DNA of 64,000 nucleotides from JADJNW01 sp964517145 (lineage in GTDB: Bacteria; Bacteroidota; Bacteroidia; Chitinophagales; Saprospiraceae), in NCBI GenBank assembly GCA_964517145.1, contig CAZFBN010000004.1, forward strand, positions 21,370 to 85,369, in the 5' to 3' direction. A program made the position numbers and the translations under genes. The notes beneath the pieces were generated by a model, which did not search any database, was not told the origin of the DNA, and saw nothing but the letters and a program-made list of their open reading frames with translations. Below, piece after piece: positions 7,789 through 15,620 of the stretch (the first letter of the stretch is position 1; each line of letters starts with the position of its first letter).

Positions 7789-8676
7789 TTACTTAATTTG
7801 GTTTAACAAAAGTTTTACCAAAAAAAAGACAGGTGCGATTTCGACGGTGCAAATATACAACAAAAAGTGAAATTTGTGAAATGCTACAAAACGATTTGCA
7901 ATAGCCAATCCTCTTAAATAACGGAACAAATAGATGAGCCCTAAAGTTCCTAGGGCAAAGTAAAACAAATAAGATTCGATATGGTCGGGACCATACGCTA
8001 ACAAGACGTTTACAGGCGCTAGTACCAATCCGATTATAACCGAAAAAATGATAATCAAAAAATTGTACAGGCGTGTCTCCTTTTGAATAGGGAAAACTGC
8101 GCCGACGATGCTTACGATGAGGTGCTTGGCAACAAAAATGACGACAATAGCGCCCGTGCAATATAGCCAACCCAGTAAGTGTGTGTTTGCCACAGCAATT
8201 TTGTAATGGTCTAATACCAAATACAAAAACAACCCTGCATTAAGAAAAAATAAAATGTATAGCAGTATAAATGGCGTCAAGCCTATGCTTTCGCGCTCTC
8301 GATACACCTGATTGAACATGTTGTCGCTGCCAAATGCGCTGTACACCTTTTGAAAAAATGGACGCAAAAACGTCATCAGCAGGGTGAGCAGCAACAGCGT
8401 AATCATTAAGGAAATGAACAAAAAGCGCTTGTAAGCACCTTCTTTGCTAATTTTTGGCTTGGCAGGGCGCACTGCTTTTTTTGTTGGGGCGGCAGTCGAT
8501 TCTTTTGTAGGTGCTACCAGATCGAATGGATTGGAACTGACGACGGTAGGCTGCTCGAAAGGCGTTCCTATCGTTTCCAGCCGAGGCGTAAGCTCGAAAG
8601 GATTGCTGCTTTGCTGTGCGAAGATTCCTTGCCACAGACAACTAGCCAAAATGAGCGTACTGATAATTTTTTTCAA
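7789..8676 (-). CDS. DUF4271 membrane protein
   Basis: A 295-residue membrane protein. A cleavable signal or anchor covers residues 1-20 (ending IFAQQ), then a Pro/Thr/Lys-rich segment to about 78, where NPFELT and NPFDLV form a small internal repeat, then about seven hydrophobic helices to the end. It fits DUF4271, a family found almost wholly in Bacteroidota next to hemD. Its function is unknown; a link to heme or to gliding and secretion has only context behind it. It is the first gene of a likely operon with hemD. A TAnnTTTG promoter match lies 31 bases upstream of the start codon. Confidence 0.85.
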   Translation of the reverse strand: MKKIISTLILASCLWQGIFAQQSSNPFELTPRLETIGTPFEQPTVVSSNPFDLVAPTKESTAAPTKKAVRPAKPKISKEGAYKRFLFISLMITLLLLTLLMTFLRPFFQKVYSAFGSDNMFNQVYRERESIGLTPFILLYILFFLNAGLFLYLVLDHYKIAVANTHLLGWLYCTGAIVVIFVAKHLIVSIVGAVFPIQKETRLYNFLIIIFSVIIGLVLAPVNVLLAYGPDHIESYLFYFALGTLGLIYLFRYLRGLAIANRFVAFHKFHFLLYICTVEIAPVFFLVKLLLNQIK

Positions 8677-8707
8677 AACAAATAATGAGTTTAACCCAAT
8701 TCACCCA

Positions 8708-8741
8708 CAAAATTACGGAATTGGCGTTGTTTTGTTACAAA
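8708..8741 (-). promoter_or_regulatory. Bacteroidota-type promoter for the DUF4271-hemD operon
   Basis: On the minus strand TAATTTTG (8708-8715) matches the -7 consensus TAnnTTTG, with a TTG-type -33 element about 22 bases further upstream (near 8738-8741). Transcription would start some 25 bases before the ATG at 8676. Motif match only. Confidence 0.45.
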
Positions 8742-8778
8742 AAAGCGATTATTTCTATCGCCAAGCGCCCTATTTGGA

Positions 8779-9360
8779 TCATAGATTTTTATAAAGATTG
8801 TTGTTTGTCAAATAATGATACACTGCATCGGGCACCAAATATTGAATGGATTTGCCATTTTTTAAACAATAGCGAATGTAAGTCGCCGAAATTTCCATCA
8901 TTGGCACCTGATCGTATATGCGCACACTGGGGTGATCCGCCAATTCCCCCTTCTCGAAATCAGGGCGGTCGTACACATAAATTTGGTAGTCGCGCAGCAG
9001 CAATTCATAATTTTTCCACTTTGGCAAAGTCGCCAGGTTGTCACCTCCCATAATGAGCACAAATTCCTTTGCAGGGTATTTTTCTTTCAACACCGCGAGC
9101 GTGTCAATGGTAAAGGAAGGTTTGGGCAAGCTAAATTCAATATCAGAAACGCGCAGTTGCAGATTGTCGCCAATAGCTAACTGAATCAAGTGAAGCCGAT
9201 CATGGTCGCGCAGTAGAGTGTGTTTAGGCTTGAGTGGATTTTGCGGAGAAACGATAAACCACACCTGCTGCAAATCCGTTTGCGTCGCCATGTAATTGCC
9301 GATAATCAGGTGCCCGACGTGTACTGGATTGAACGAGCCAAAAAACAAACCAACTTTCAT
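8779..9360 (-). CDS. nadD: Nicotinate-nucleotide adenylyltransferase
   Basis: A 193-residue cytosolic enzyme that joins nicotinate mononucleotide and ATP to make deamido-NAD, the step after NadC. GLFFGSFNPVHVGH at 3-16 carries the HxGH-type nucleotidyltransferase motif. The C-terminal ISATYIR is the conserved ISxTxxR phosphate-binding motif, and GGDNL (near residue 105) is also typical. The length is normal for the family. It lies 102 bp upstream (in transcription terms) of DUF4271, with no overlap. The other gene of this pathway in the window, nadC, is over 50 kb away, so the pathway is not clustered. Confidence 0.95.
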   Translation of the reverse strand: MKVGLFFGSFNPVHVGHLIIGNYMATQTDLQQVWFIVSPQNPLKPKHTLLRDHDRLHLIQLAIGDNLQLRVSDIEFSLPKPSFTIDTLAVLKEKYPAKEFVLIMGGDNLATLPKWKNYELLLRDYQIYVYDRPDFEKGELADHPSVRIYDQVPMMEISATYIRYCLKNGKSIQYLVPDAVYHYLTNNNLYKNL

Positions 9361-9373
9361 AGATGTGAAATGT

Positions 9374-9433
9374 GAAATTTAAAATTTGAAAAATACCTGG
9401 GCTTTTGGCTTCGTATTTCAAATTTTAATTTTC
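9374..9433. repeat. AT-rich inverted repeat between lipoprotein gene and nadD
   Basis: GAAATTTAAAATTTGAAAAATAC (in two parts, 9374-9396) is the near-complement of 9413-9433, with a 16-base centre. It overlaps the stop codon of the minus-strand lipoprotein gene (9425-9427). It may act as a transcript end or pause structure, but has no clear T-run. Confidence 0.5.
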
Positions 9434-9907
9434 ATTTTCCAGGGTATCACGGCGCAGGAAAGCATCTATTTCCAGGCTGTCAAGTTCCATAAAATCTTCT
9501 TCCATTTCGATTTCTTCCTCAGGTGCGTCTATCAGCCATTGATCGTCTATTTTAACCAATTTGTACTCCGTGGTGTAAGGCTCTTCAATATCCTTCACTT
9601 CACAGATGCAAATAGCAGTGTCCTGCATGATTTGACAATTGATACTCAAAAAAGTAGTGGTAAAAATGGTAGAATCGGCGGGTTCACTTTCAATGATAGC
9701 GCGGAGGTCGTCGAGGCGTCGGCGCTCCGCGGGGGTGCTCAGTTCTTTCGCATCTGCAAACTGATTTTGGTCATAATATGCCTGGTATTGCCGCACGACT
9801 TCTTCCGGGGTGTTGGGCAATTTGGGCTTGCGCTGGCAAGAAAGCAGCACGAGCAGCGGCAAACACAAAAGCAAAAAGTGTTTCATGTATTGATAATGCT
9901 TTTTCAA
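9425..9907 (-). CDS. Putative lipoprotein, unknown function
   Basis: A 160-residue protein with a lipoprotein signal peptide: a positively charged start, then a Leu-rich core ending LVLLSC at about 18-23, whose Cys would be lipidated. A second in-frame ATG at residue 8 (MKHFLLLC) would give a more standard lipoprotein start. The mature part begins with a region like other small Bacteroidota lipoproteins that have a PEEVVRQYQAYYD helix, and resembles NTF2-like DUF4878 proteins in layout. The C-terminus is very acidic (EEEIEMEEDFMELDSLEID). It lies upstream of nadD on the same strand with a 64-bp gap. Function is unknown. Confidence 0.65.
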   Translation of the reverse strand: MKKHYQYMKHFLLLCLPLLVLLSCQRKPKLPNTPEEVVRQYQAYYDQNQFADAKELSTPAERRRLDDLRAIIESEPADSTIFTTTFLSINCQIMQDTAICICEVKDIEEPYTTEYKLVKIDDQWLIDAPEEEIEMEEDFMELDSLEIDAFLRRDTLENEN

Positions 9908-10015
9908 GGGGTTATAATTCCTTGAAGTACACTGGAAATTTTAGGTTTTCTTTTTTATAATAAATTGAGCAACACAACCTACTATGAATCATCCATTTAC
10001 AATAATCAATTAAAT

Positions 10016-11131
10016 TTAATTGCTCAACATGACCGGCATCACCAGCATCAATATTTCTTCACCTTCTTTCTCTTCCACCGGCAGCAAGATGCCCGCCCGC
10101 GTTGGCGTTGACATTTCCACCTTCACCTCATCCGCATCGAGTACGCTTAGCATTTCCACCAAAAATTTGGCGTTGAAGCCAATAGTCAATGGATTGCCGT
10201 CATAATTACAAGAAAGCTGCTCCACTGCTTCGTTGGAAAAATCTAAATCCTGTGCAGAAACGGTCAAATTTTCACCATTTACTTTTAAAATAACCTGATT
10301 GGTCGTTTTGTTCGCATAAATGGCGATGCGTTTGAGCGAATTTTGAAAATCGCCGCGTGGCAGCGTCAATACATTTGGATTATCCACAGGTATAACAGCG
10401 TTATAATCAGGGTAACGCGCATCAATCAGGCGGCAGACGAGCTGCGTTTCATTGAAAGAAAAGAAAGCATTGGCTTTGTTAAACGACAGTTTGACCTCTG
10501 CGCTGGTAGGCAGCGCGCCTTTCAGCAAATTCAGGGCTTTTTTAGGCACAATGAAAGAGGTGGACACGTCGCTCGCGACTTCTGAGAACGTATATTTTAC
10601 AAGCTTGTGCGCGTCGGTTGCTACAAACGTTATTTTATTAAAATCCACCTGAAAATACACGCCCGACATTGCCGGCCGCAGCTCATCGTTGCTTGTTGCA
10701 AACAGCGTTTTGTTGATACCTTGCAATAAAACATGGCTTTGCAGCGTCACGGTATCCACAGTGTCAGGCTCCGGAATGCGCGGAAAATCAGCCCCGTTTT
10801 CACCGGCAAGGCGGTATTTGCCGTAAGCGGATGTAATCTCAATCCCAAAATTATCTTGATTCACCGAAAAAGTGATCGGCTGCTGGGGCAAAGCTTTGAG
10901 CGTTTCGAGCAAAATTTTGGCAGGCACCGCCACGGCACCGTCCGAGTCCGCCATTACTTCGATCTCGGTCGTAATGGAAGTTTCCAGGTCGGTAGCGGCG
11001 ATGATGAGTCTGCCGCCATTAATGGTGAATAAAAAATCTTCCAGAATCGGCAATACGGGGTTAGAACCGATGGCGCCACCGGCGATTTGCAGGCGCTTGA
11101 GGAGTTCGGAAGAAGAAACGCTGAATTTCAT
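10016..11131 (-). CDS. dnaN: DNA polymerase III subunit beta (sliding clamp)
   Basis: A 371-residue clamp protein, the normal length for the family, with three repeated clamp domains of about 120 residues. Recognisable family segments are MKFSVSSSELLKRL at the start, LPILEDFL, RLAGENGADFPRIP near residue 125, and a C-terminal hydrophobic ending LMVMPVMLSN in place of the usual PMRL-type tail. The ring holds the replicative polymerase on DNA. dnaN often sits beside dnaA, but no dnaA is visible here. The gene stands alone, divergent from the M16 homologue, across a 313-bp gap. Confidence 0.97.
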   Translation of the reverse strand: MKFSVSSSELLKRLQIAGGAIGSNPVLPILEDFLFTINGGRLIIAATDLETSITTEIEVMADSDGAVAVPAKILLETLKALPQQPITFSVNQDNFGIEITSAYGKYRLAGENGADFPRIPEPDTVDTVTLQSHVLLQGINKTLFATSNDELRPAMSGVYFQVDFNKITFVATDAHKLVKYTFSEVASDVSTSFIVPKKALNLLKGALPTSAEVKLSFNKANAFFSFNETQLVCRLIDARYPDYNAVIPVDNPNVLTLPRGDFQNSLKRIAIYANKTTNQVILKVNGENLTVSAQDLDFSNEAVEQLSCNYDGNPLTIGFNAKFLVEMLSVLDADEVKVEMSTPTRAGILLPVEEKEGEEILMLVMPVMLSN

Positions 11132-11414
11132 AGTGGAATGATTGCTGATTATTAATTGTTAACTGCTGATTTTTAATTGGTTATTCAAATTTTAGCAATA
11201 CGACTTTTTTAATTGTATGAATAAATAAAAACCAACAATTCTAAGAATGCAAAAATAGGGTTTCCTTACAATTTTTTTAGTAAGAATATTCAACAAGCTG
11301 TCGAAAACTCGTGATAAGTGGTCAAGATCAAGCTGTTTTTTGAAAAAACAAAAAGATTTGTCAATAAAACGGAATAAATCGGGCTGCGAACATTCGGCAT
11401 CTGGCATCTATTTC

Positions 11415-11422
11415 TATCTTTG
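11415..11422 (+). promoter_or_regulatory. TAnnTTTG promoter element before the M16 gene
   Basis: TATCTTTG matches the Bacteroidota -7 consensus and lies 22 bases before the ATG at 11445. A clear -33 element is not visible. The remainder of the 313-bp divergent region 11132-11444 is AT-rich, and I see no other feature in it. Confidence 0.4.
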
Positions 11423-11444
11423 CAAGCTTAATTTTCAAGGACTT

Positions 11445-12728
11445 ATGTTAGACAGAACCCAAACACCGCTGATTCACGAAATCAATCGCCTGGTGTTGCC
11501 GCCGGTGCAAACGTTTACACTCGACAACGGCATTCCTGTGTATGTTGTGAATATGGGCACGCAGGAAGTGCTGAAGTTGGAGGTGATTTTCAATGCAGGG
11601 CGCCCATTTGAGCAAACGCAGCTGGCGGCGCGGGCGACGGCTTCGATGTTGAAAGAAGGAACGGCGAGTTTTACCTCCGCAGCCATTGCAGAACAGATTG
11701 ATTTCTATGGCAGTAGCATCAGCACACCTTTTAATATTGATACGACGAATATTTTGTTGTACAGCTTGAATAAATATTTTGATAAAGTGTTGCCAATCTT
11801 AGCTGAAATGCTGGCTTCGCCGACGTTTCCACAGAAGGAATTGGACACGTTTATTCAGGTCAATCAGCAAAATTTGCAAATTGATCTCACTAAAAACGAT
11901 ACCCTGGCGTACCGCGCAGTGACGGAATTAATTTTTGGGAAAACGCATCCTTACGGCTACAACAGTTATCCGGCGACTTATGGCGAGTTGAAGCGAGATG
12001 ATTTAATCCGGCATTATGAACATTGTTACACTGCTGGCAATTGCAAGATTGTCATCAGCGGCAAAGTGACCGATTCAATGTTAACTTCATTGAACCAGTA
12101 CCTGGGCAATGCGATTCGCTCCGGCGACCTACTCACGGCGCAACCCGTGGCACAGCCTTCGCCTGATCGTAAACTGCGCATTAAAAATGATGAAACGGTA
12201 CAAATGGCACTGCGCGTCGGCAGGCAATTGTTCAATCGGCATCACCCGGATTATGCAGGTTGGTACATCCTCAACACCGTGATTGGTGGCTACTTTGGCT
12301 CGCGCCTGATGGAAAACATTCGCGAAGAAAAAGGCTATACCTACAATATTTATTCGATGCTGGACACCATGGTACACGACGGCTGTTTTTACATCGCAAC
12401 TGAAGTAGGCAATGAATTTATCAATCAGACGCTCGATGAAATTTACAAAGAAATGGAAGTGTTGCAGCACGAGCCTGTGGAGGAGGAAGAATTGGAAATG
12501 GTACGAAATTATGTGCTCGGCGGCTTTTTAAATATGCTTGACGGACCGTTTAACGTTTCAGAAGTGGTGAAAACACTGATAACAGAAAATTTGCCTTTGA
12601 CCTATTTTGAAACTTTGGTCAGCGATGTACAAAAAGTAAGTGCAGAAGATTTGCTCGCATTGTCAAAGCAATATTTAAATCCAAATGATTTCTGGGAGGT
12701 AGTAGCCGGCGAGGTGGATAAAATGTGA
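11445..12728 (+). CDS. M16 family peptidase homologue lacking the HxxEH zinc motif
   Basis: A 427-residue pitrilysin-family protein. The M16 fold is recognisable from LEVIFNAGRPFE near the N-terminus, the N-terminal half ending with the YGYNSYPATYGEL loop, and the C-terminal RLMENIREEKGYTYNIYS segment with the Arg and Tyr used for substrate binding. The first helix, where catalytic members carry HxxEH, reads RATASMLKEGTASF, so no zinc ligands are present. It therefore matches the inactive partner of two-subunit M16 proteases. In many Bacteroidota the active and inactive genes are neighbours, but no active partner lies in this window. The start is set at the ATG after a TAnnTTTG element; a longer frame begins at 11340, but its extra 35 residues are not family-like. 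Confidence 0.88.
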   Translation: MLDRTQTPLIHEINRLVLPPVQTFTLDNGIPVYVVNMGTQEVLKLEVIFNAGRPFEQTQLAARATASMLKEGTASFTSAAIAEQIDFYGSSISTPFNIDTTNILLYSLNKYFDKVLPILAEMLASPTFPQKELDTFIQVNQQNLQIDLTKNDTLAYRAVTELIFGKTHPYGYNSYPATYGELKRDDLIRHYEHCYTAGNCKIVISGKVTDSMLTSLNQYLGNAIRSGDLLTAQPVAQPSPDRKLRIKNDETVQMALRVGRQLFNRHHPDYAGWYILNTVIGGYFGSRLMENIREEKGYTYNIYSMLDTMVHDGCFYIATEVGNEFINQTLDEIYKEMEVLQHEPVEEEELEMVRNYVLGGFLNMLDGPFNVSEVVKTLITENLPLTYFETLVSDVQKVSAEDLLALSKQYLNPNDFWEVVAGEVDKM

Positions 12729-12970
12729 AACAAGTTATCGGTAATTCTTAATTGCTACCCCTTCATCCAAAATAACAGATATGCAATAAATTAAGAATGA
12801 TTTTTTACTTTCTTTTTCCATAAATTTTTTATTCTTTTGCGGCGGTAAAAGGCAGCAGCTTGAAAACCGCGCAGAAATGTCGAAAATCAGAAGAAAAATT
12901 GTACCTTTTCAGCTGATTTTCAAATCTATTAATAACATACGACAACCCAAAAATAGAGAGCAAAAGATAA

Positions 12971-14002
12971 ATGAAACTTTTCAGCCTATTCAGACAAGAA
13001 CTTGCGATTGACCTGGGAACTGCCAACACGCTGATTATTCAAGACGGACAGGTGGTTGTAGATGAGCCCTCCATTGTTGCCATTAATCGGAAAACGGGAG
13101 AAACGATCGCCGTGGGCAGGAAGGCGATGCAAATGCACGAGAAAACCCATGAAGATATAAAAACCATTCGTCCGCTCAAAGATGGCGTTATTGCAGATTT
13201 TCAAGCAGCGGAGAGCATGATAGAGGGTTTTATCAATATGATCGGCAAGCGGCAGCGCCTTTTTTCGCATTTGAAAATGGTGATTTGTATTCCATCCGGC
13301 ATTACGGAAGTGGAAAAACGTGCCGTATTCGACTCAGCGGACCACGTGGATTCTAAAGAAACCTATTTGATACATGAACCCATGGCGGCAGCGTTGGGTA
13401 TCGGCTTGGATGTGGAAGAGCCGGTGGGCAATATGATTATTGACATCGGTGGCGGTACAACGGAAATTGCAGTGATCGCATTGGCAGGTATTGTAGCCGA
13501 CCAATCCATTCGCATTGCAGGGGATGAGTTGAATACCGATATTGTAAGCTACATGAAGCGTCAGCACAATATTTTGATCGGAGAGCGGACAGCTGAGCAA
13601 ATCAAAATAAATGTTGGCTCTGCGTTGCATGAATTAGAAGATGCACCAGATGAATACGCGGTAAACGGTCGGGATTTAATGACTGGCATTCCAAAGCAGA
13701 TCAAAGTCAATTACAGCGAAATTGCGCATTGTTTGGATAAATCCATCGCAAAAATAGAAGATGCAATCCTGAAAGCATTAGAAACCACCCCTCCGGAATT
13801 AGCATCCGATATTTACCGTACTGGTTTATATCTGACAGGCGGAGGTGCGTTGTTGCGCGGTTTGGACAAGCGCATTGCGCAAAAAACCAAGCTGCCGGTT
13901 CATATTGCTGAAGACCCGCTGCGTGCGGTAGTGCGCGGCACAGGCATTGCGCTTAAAAATACGCATCGTTTCTCTTTCCTGATTGACCGGAAAAGTGTCT
14001 GA
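12971..14002 (+). CDS. mreB: Rod shape-determining actin homologue MreB
   Basis: A 343-residue bacterial actin that forms membrane-bound filaments guiding lateral cell-wall synthesis. IDLGTANTLI near residue 12 is the phosphate-1 loop, IDIGGGTTEIAV at about 156-167 is phosphate-2, and TGGGALLRGLD near 290 is the adenosine motif. The amphipathic start MKLFSLFRQELA could bind the membrane. It is the first gene of mreB-mreC-mreD-mrdA, all on the same strand with gaps of 110, -4 and 111 bp, indicating an operon or closely coupled set. The 242-bp leader is AT-rich; TATTCTTTTG in it resembles, but does not exactly match, the local promoter consensus. Confidence 0.97.
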   Translation: MKLFSLFRQELAIDLGTANTLIIQDGQVVVDEPSIVAINRKTGETIAVGRKAMQMHEKTHEDIKTIRPLKDGVIADFQAAESMIEGFINMIGKRQRLFSHLKMVICIPSGITEVEKRAVFDSADHVDSKETYLIHEPMAAALGIGLDVEEPVGNMIIDIGGGTTEIAVIALAGIVADQSIRIAGDELNTDIVSYMKRQHNILIGERTAEQIKINVGSALHELEDAPDEYAVNGRDLMTGIPKQIKVNYSEIAHCLDKSIAKIEDAILKALETTPPELASDIYRTGLYLTGGGALLRGLDKRIAQKTKLPVHIAEDPLRAVVRGTGIALKNTHRFSFLIDRKSV

Positions 14003-14112
14003 TTTTCAATTCTGGTGGTTGGTTTGAGGGTTGATTTTGTTAAGGCCTTGCCCCTTTGAGACTATAAACAAATCGCAAGCGTTCAAACATCTGAGATTCA
14101 AACAAGTAAAAG

Positions 14113-14991
14113 ATGCGCGGTCTGTTTTTATTTTTGGCAAACAACAGTAGTGCATTCCTCTTTTTTTTTCTGGAAGCCATCTGTTTTTACCTGATAGTGC
14201 GATTCAACGACAATCAGCAGCGCATTTATTTAAGCACCTCCAACGCTTTTACCGGTTATTTGAATAAAAAATCGGACGATATTTATAATTATTTTTCGCT
14301 CGACGATCAAAATGAAATGCTGCAACGGGAGAATGCTTTGCTGCGTCAGCAATTGCAACGCATGGCGCGCACACAGGGCGATTCTCTTCTGGCAGACACG
14401 GCATTGAGCGGCGTTTTTACTTTTTTTCCAGAAGATAGCACCGGAAAAGATACCCTTCGCGACGATTATACGTACATTCCAGTGGGCGTGATTGACAATT
14501 CTATTTCCAGCGAAATCAATACATTGACGCTCAACCGAGGTAGAAAAGATGGAATCGAACCCCACATGGGGGTTATCAATGGCGATGGTGTGGTGGGCAT
14601 TGTGCGAGAAGTGTCGGATCATTATAGCATGGTGATGTCCATTTTGCATCGGCAAACGCGCATTTCGGCAGCCGTAAAAGGCTCTTCGGCATTTGGCGTG
14701 TTGCGTTGGCATGGCAATGACCCACTGCGCATGCACCTGGAAGACATTCCTAAGCATGAAACTGTTGAAAAAGGGGACACTGTCATCACCACTGGATACC
14801 CCTTGTCGCATATTTTTCCGGGCGGTATTTTTATTGGTACGGTAGAAAAGGCATACAAGGAATCGGGTGCCAATTTTTACACGATCATTGTAAAATTAAA
14901 CATTCGTATGAGCGGCACTCATCATGCTTATGTGGTGTCCTTGAATCACCGGAAAGAACTTTTAGAACTACAAGCACAAAAGCCGAAATGA
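14113..14991 (+). CDS. mreC: Rod shape-determining protein MreC
   Basis: A 292-residue bitopic membrane protein of the elongasome. It has a short cytoplasmic start, one membrane helix at about 13-30 (SAFLFFFLEAICFYLIV), a periplasmic coiled coil around 65-90 (NEMLQRENALLRQQLQRM), and a beta-rich domain with LTLNRGRKDGIEPHMGVI and GVVGIV, standard MreC landmarks. MreC links MreB filaments with PBP2 and activates wall synthesis. Its stop overlaps the start of mreD by 4 bases (ATGA), so the two are translationally coupled. Confidence 0.95.
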   Translation: MRGLFLFLANNSSAFLFFFLEAICFYLIVRFNDNQQRIYLSTSNAFTGYLNKKSDDIYNYFSLDDQNEMLQRENALLRQQLQRMARTQGDSLLADTALSGVFTFFPEDSTGKDTLRDDYTYIPVGVIDNSISSEINTLTLNRGRKDGIEPHMGVINGDGVVGIVREVSDHYSMVMSILHRQTRISAAVKGSSAFGVLRWHGNDPLRMHLEDIPKHETVEKGDTVITTGYPLSHIFPGGIFIGTVEKAYKESGANFYTIIVKLNIRMSGTHHAYVVSLNHRKELLELQAQKPK

Positions 14992-15509
14992 ACAGAAATG
15001 CCGTCATTGCCAATATTATACGTTTTATCGGCTTTTTGCTAGTGCAGGGCTTGGTGCTGAAGCGCGTTACCCTGGAGCTTGACCTCCCGTATGCGCAAAT
15101 TCTTTTGTATCCGCTTTTTATTATGTTGTTGCCCCTGCGTATGCCGCGTCCGCTGGTCATTCTTTCTGCTTTTGCAATGGGAATTTTGCTGGACTGGTTT
15201 AATAATTCCTGGGGCATTCATGCCAGTGCCAGTCTGGTGACAGCCGTTGCACGTCCTTTTATTTTTAAAAGACTCGAACCACGCGGCGGCTACACGGCAG
15301 CACATGCGCCTAATCGCGAACGAATGGGTTGGGACTGGTTTTTGCGGTATTCTGCTTTTTTGTTAGGATTGCATCTGCTCTTTTATTTTTCGGTAGAATC
15401 TTTTACCTTCGTTTACATAGGGCGAATTTTGTTAAAAACCGTTTCCAGTTTTATGATTACCATGGTTTTTGTACTCATTTATATGCAGCTTTTTAATCCT
15501 AAGGAATGA
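14988..15509 (+). CDS. mreD: Rod shape-determining protein MreD
   Basis: A 173-residue inner-membrane protein with about five hydrophobic helices. The family is weakly conserved. The call rests on position directly after mreC with a 4-base overlap, the length, and features such as VLKRVTLELDLPYAQILLYPLFIMLLP and the following MGILLDWFNNSWGIHA, where the Bacteroidota form commonly has an Asp and HA. It acts with MreC in the elongation complex. Confidence 0.9.
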   Translation: MNRNAVIANIIRFIGFLLVQGLVLKRVTLELDLPYAQILLYPLFIMLLPLRMPRPLVILSAFAMGILLDWFNNSWGIHASASLVTAVARPFIFKRLEPRGGYTAAHAPNRERMGWDWFLRYSAFLLGLHLLFYFSVESFTFVYIGRILLKTVSSFMITMVFVLIYMQLFNPKE

Positions 15510-15620
15510 GTAGTCGATAGTTGAGGCTTGTTTTTAAAAAATTGGTAAAGCTGTAACAGAAACCCCAATTCGAAAGCAAAAATTACTGCATTGGCAGTTG
15601 ATATAGTAGCATCATAAAAA

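Noticed and set aside
14230..14811. 193-residue minus-strand frame inside mreC
   Set aside because: His/Cys-rich shadow of a conserved gene in the mre cluster.
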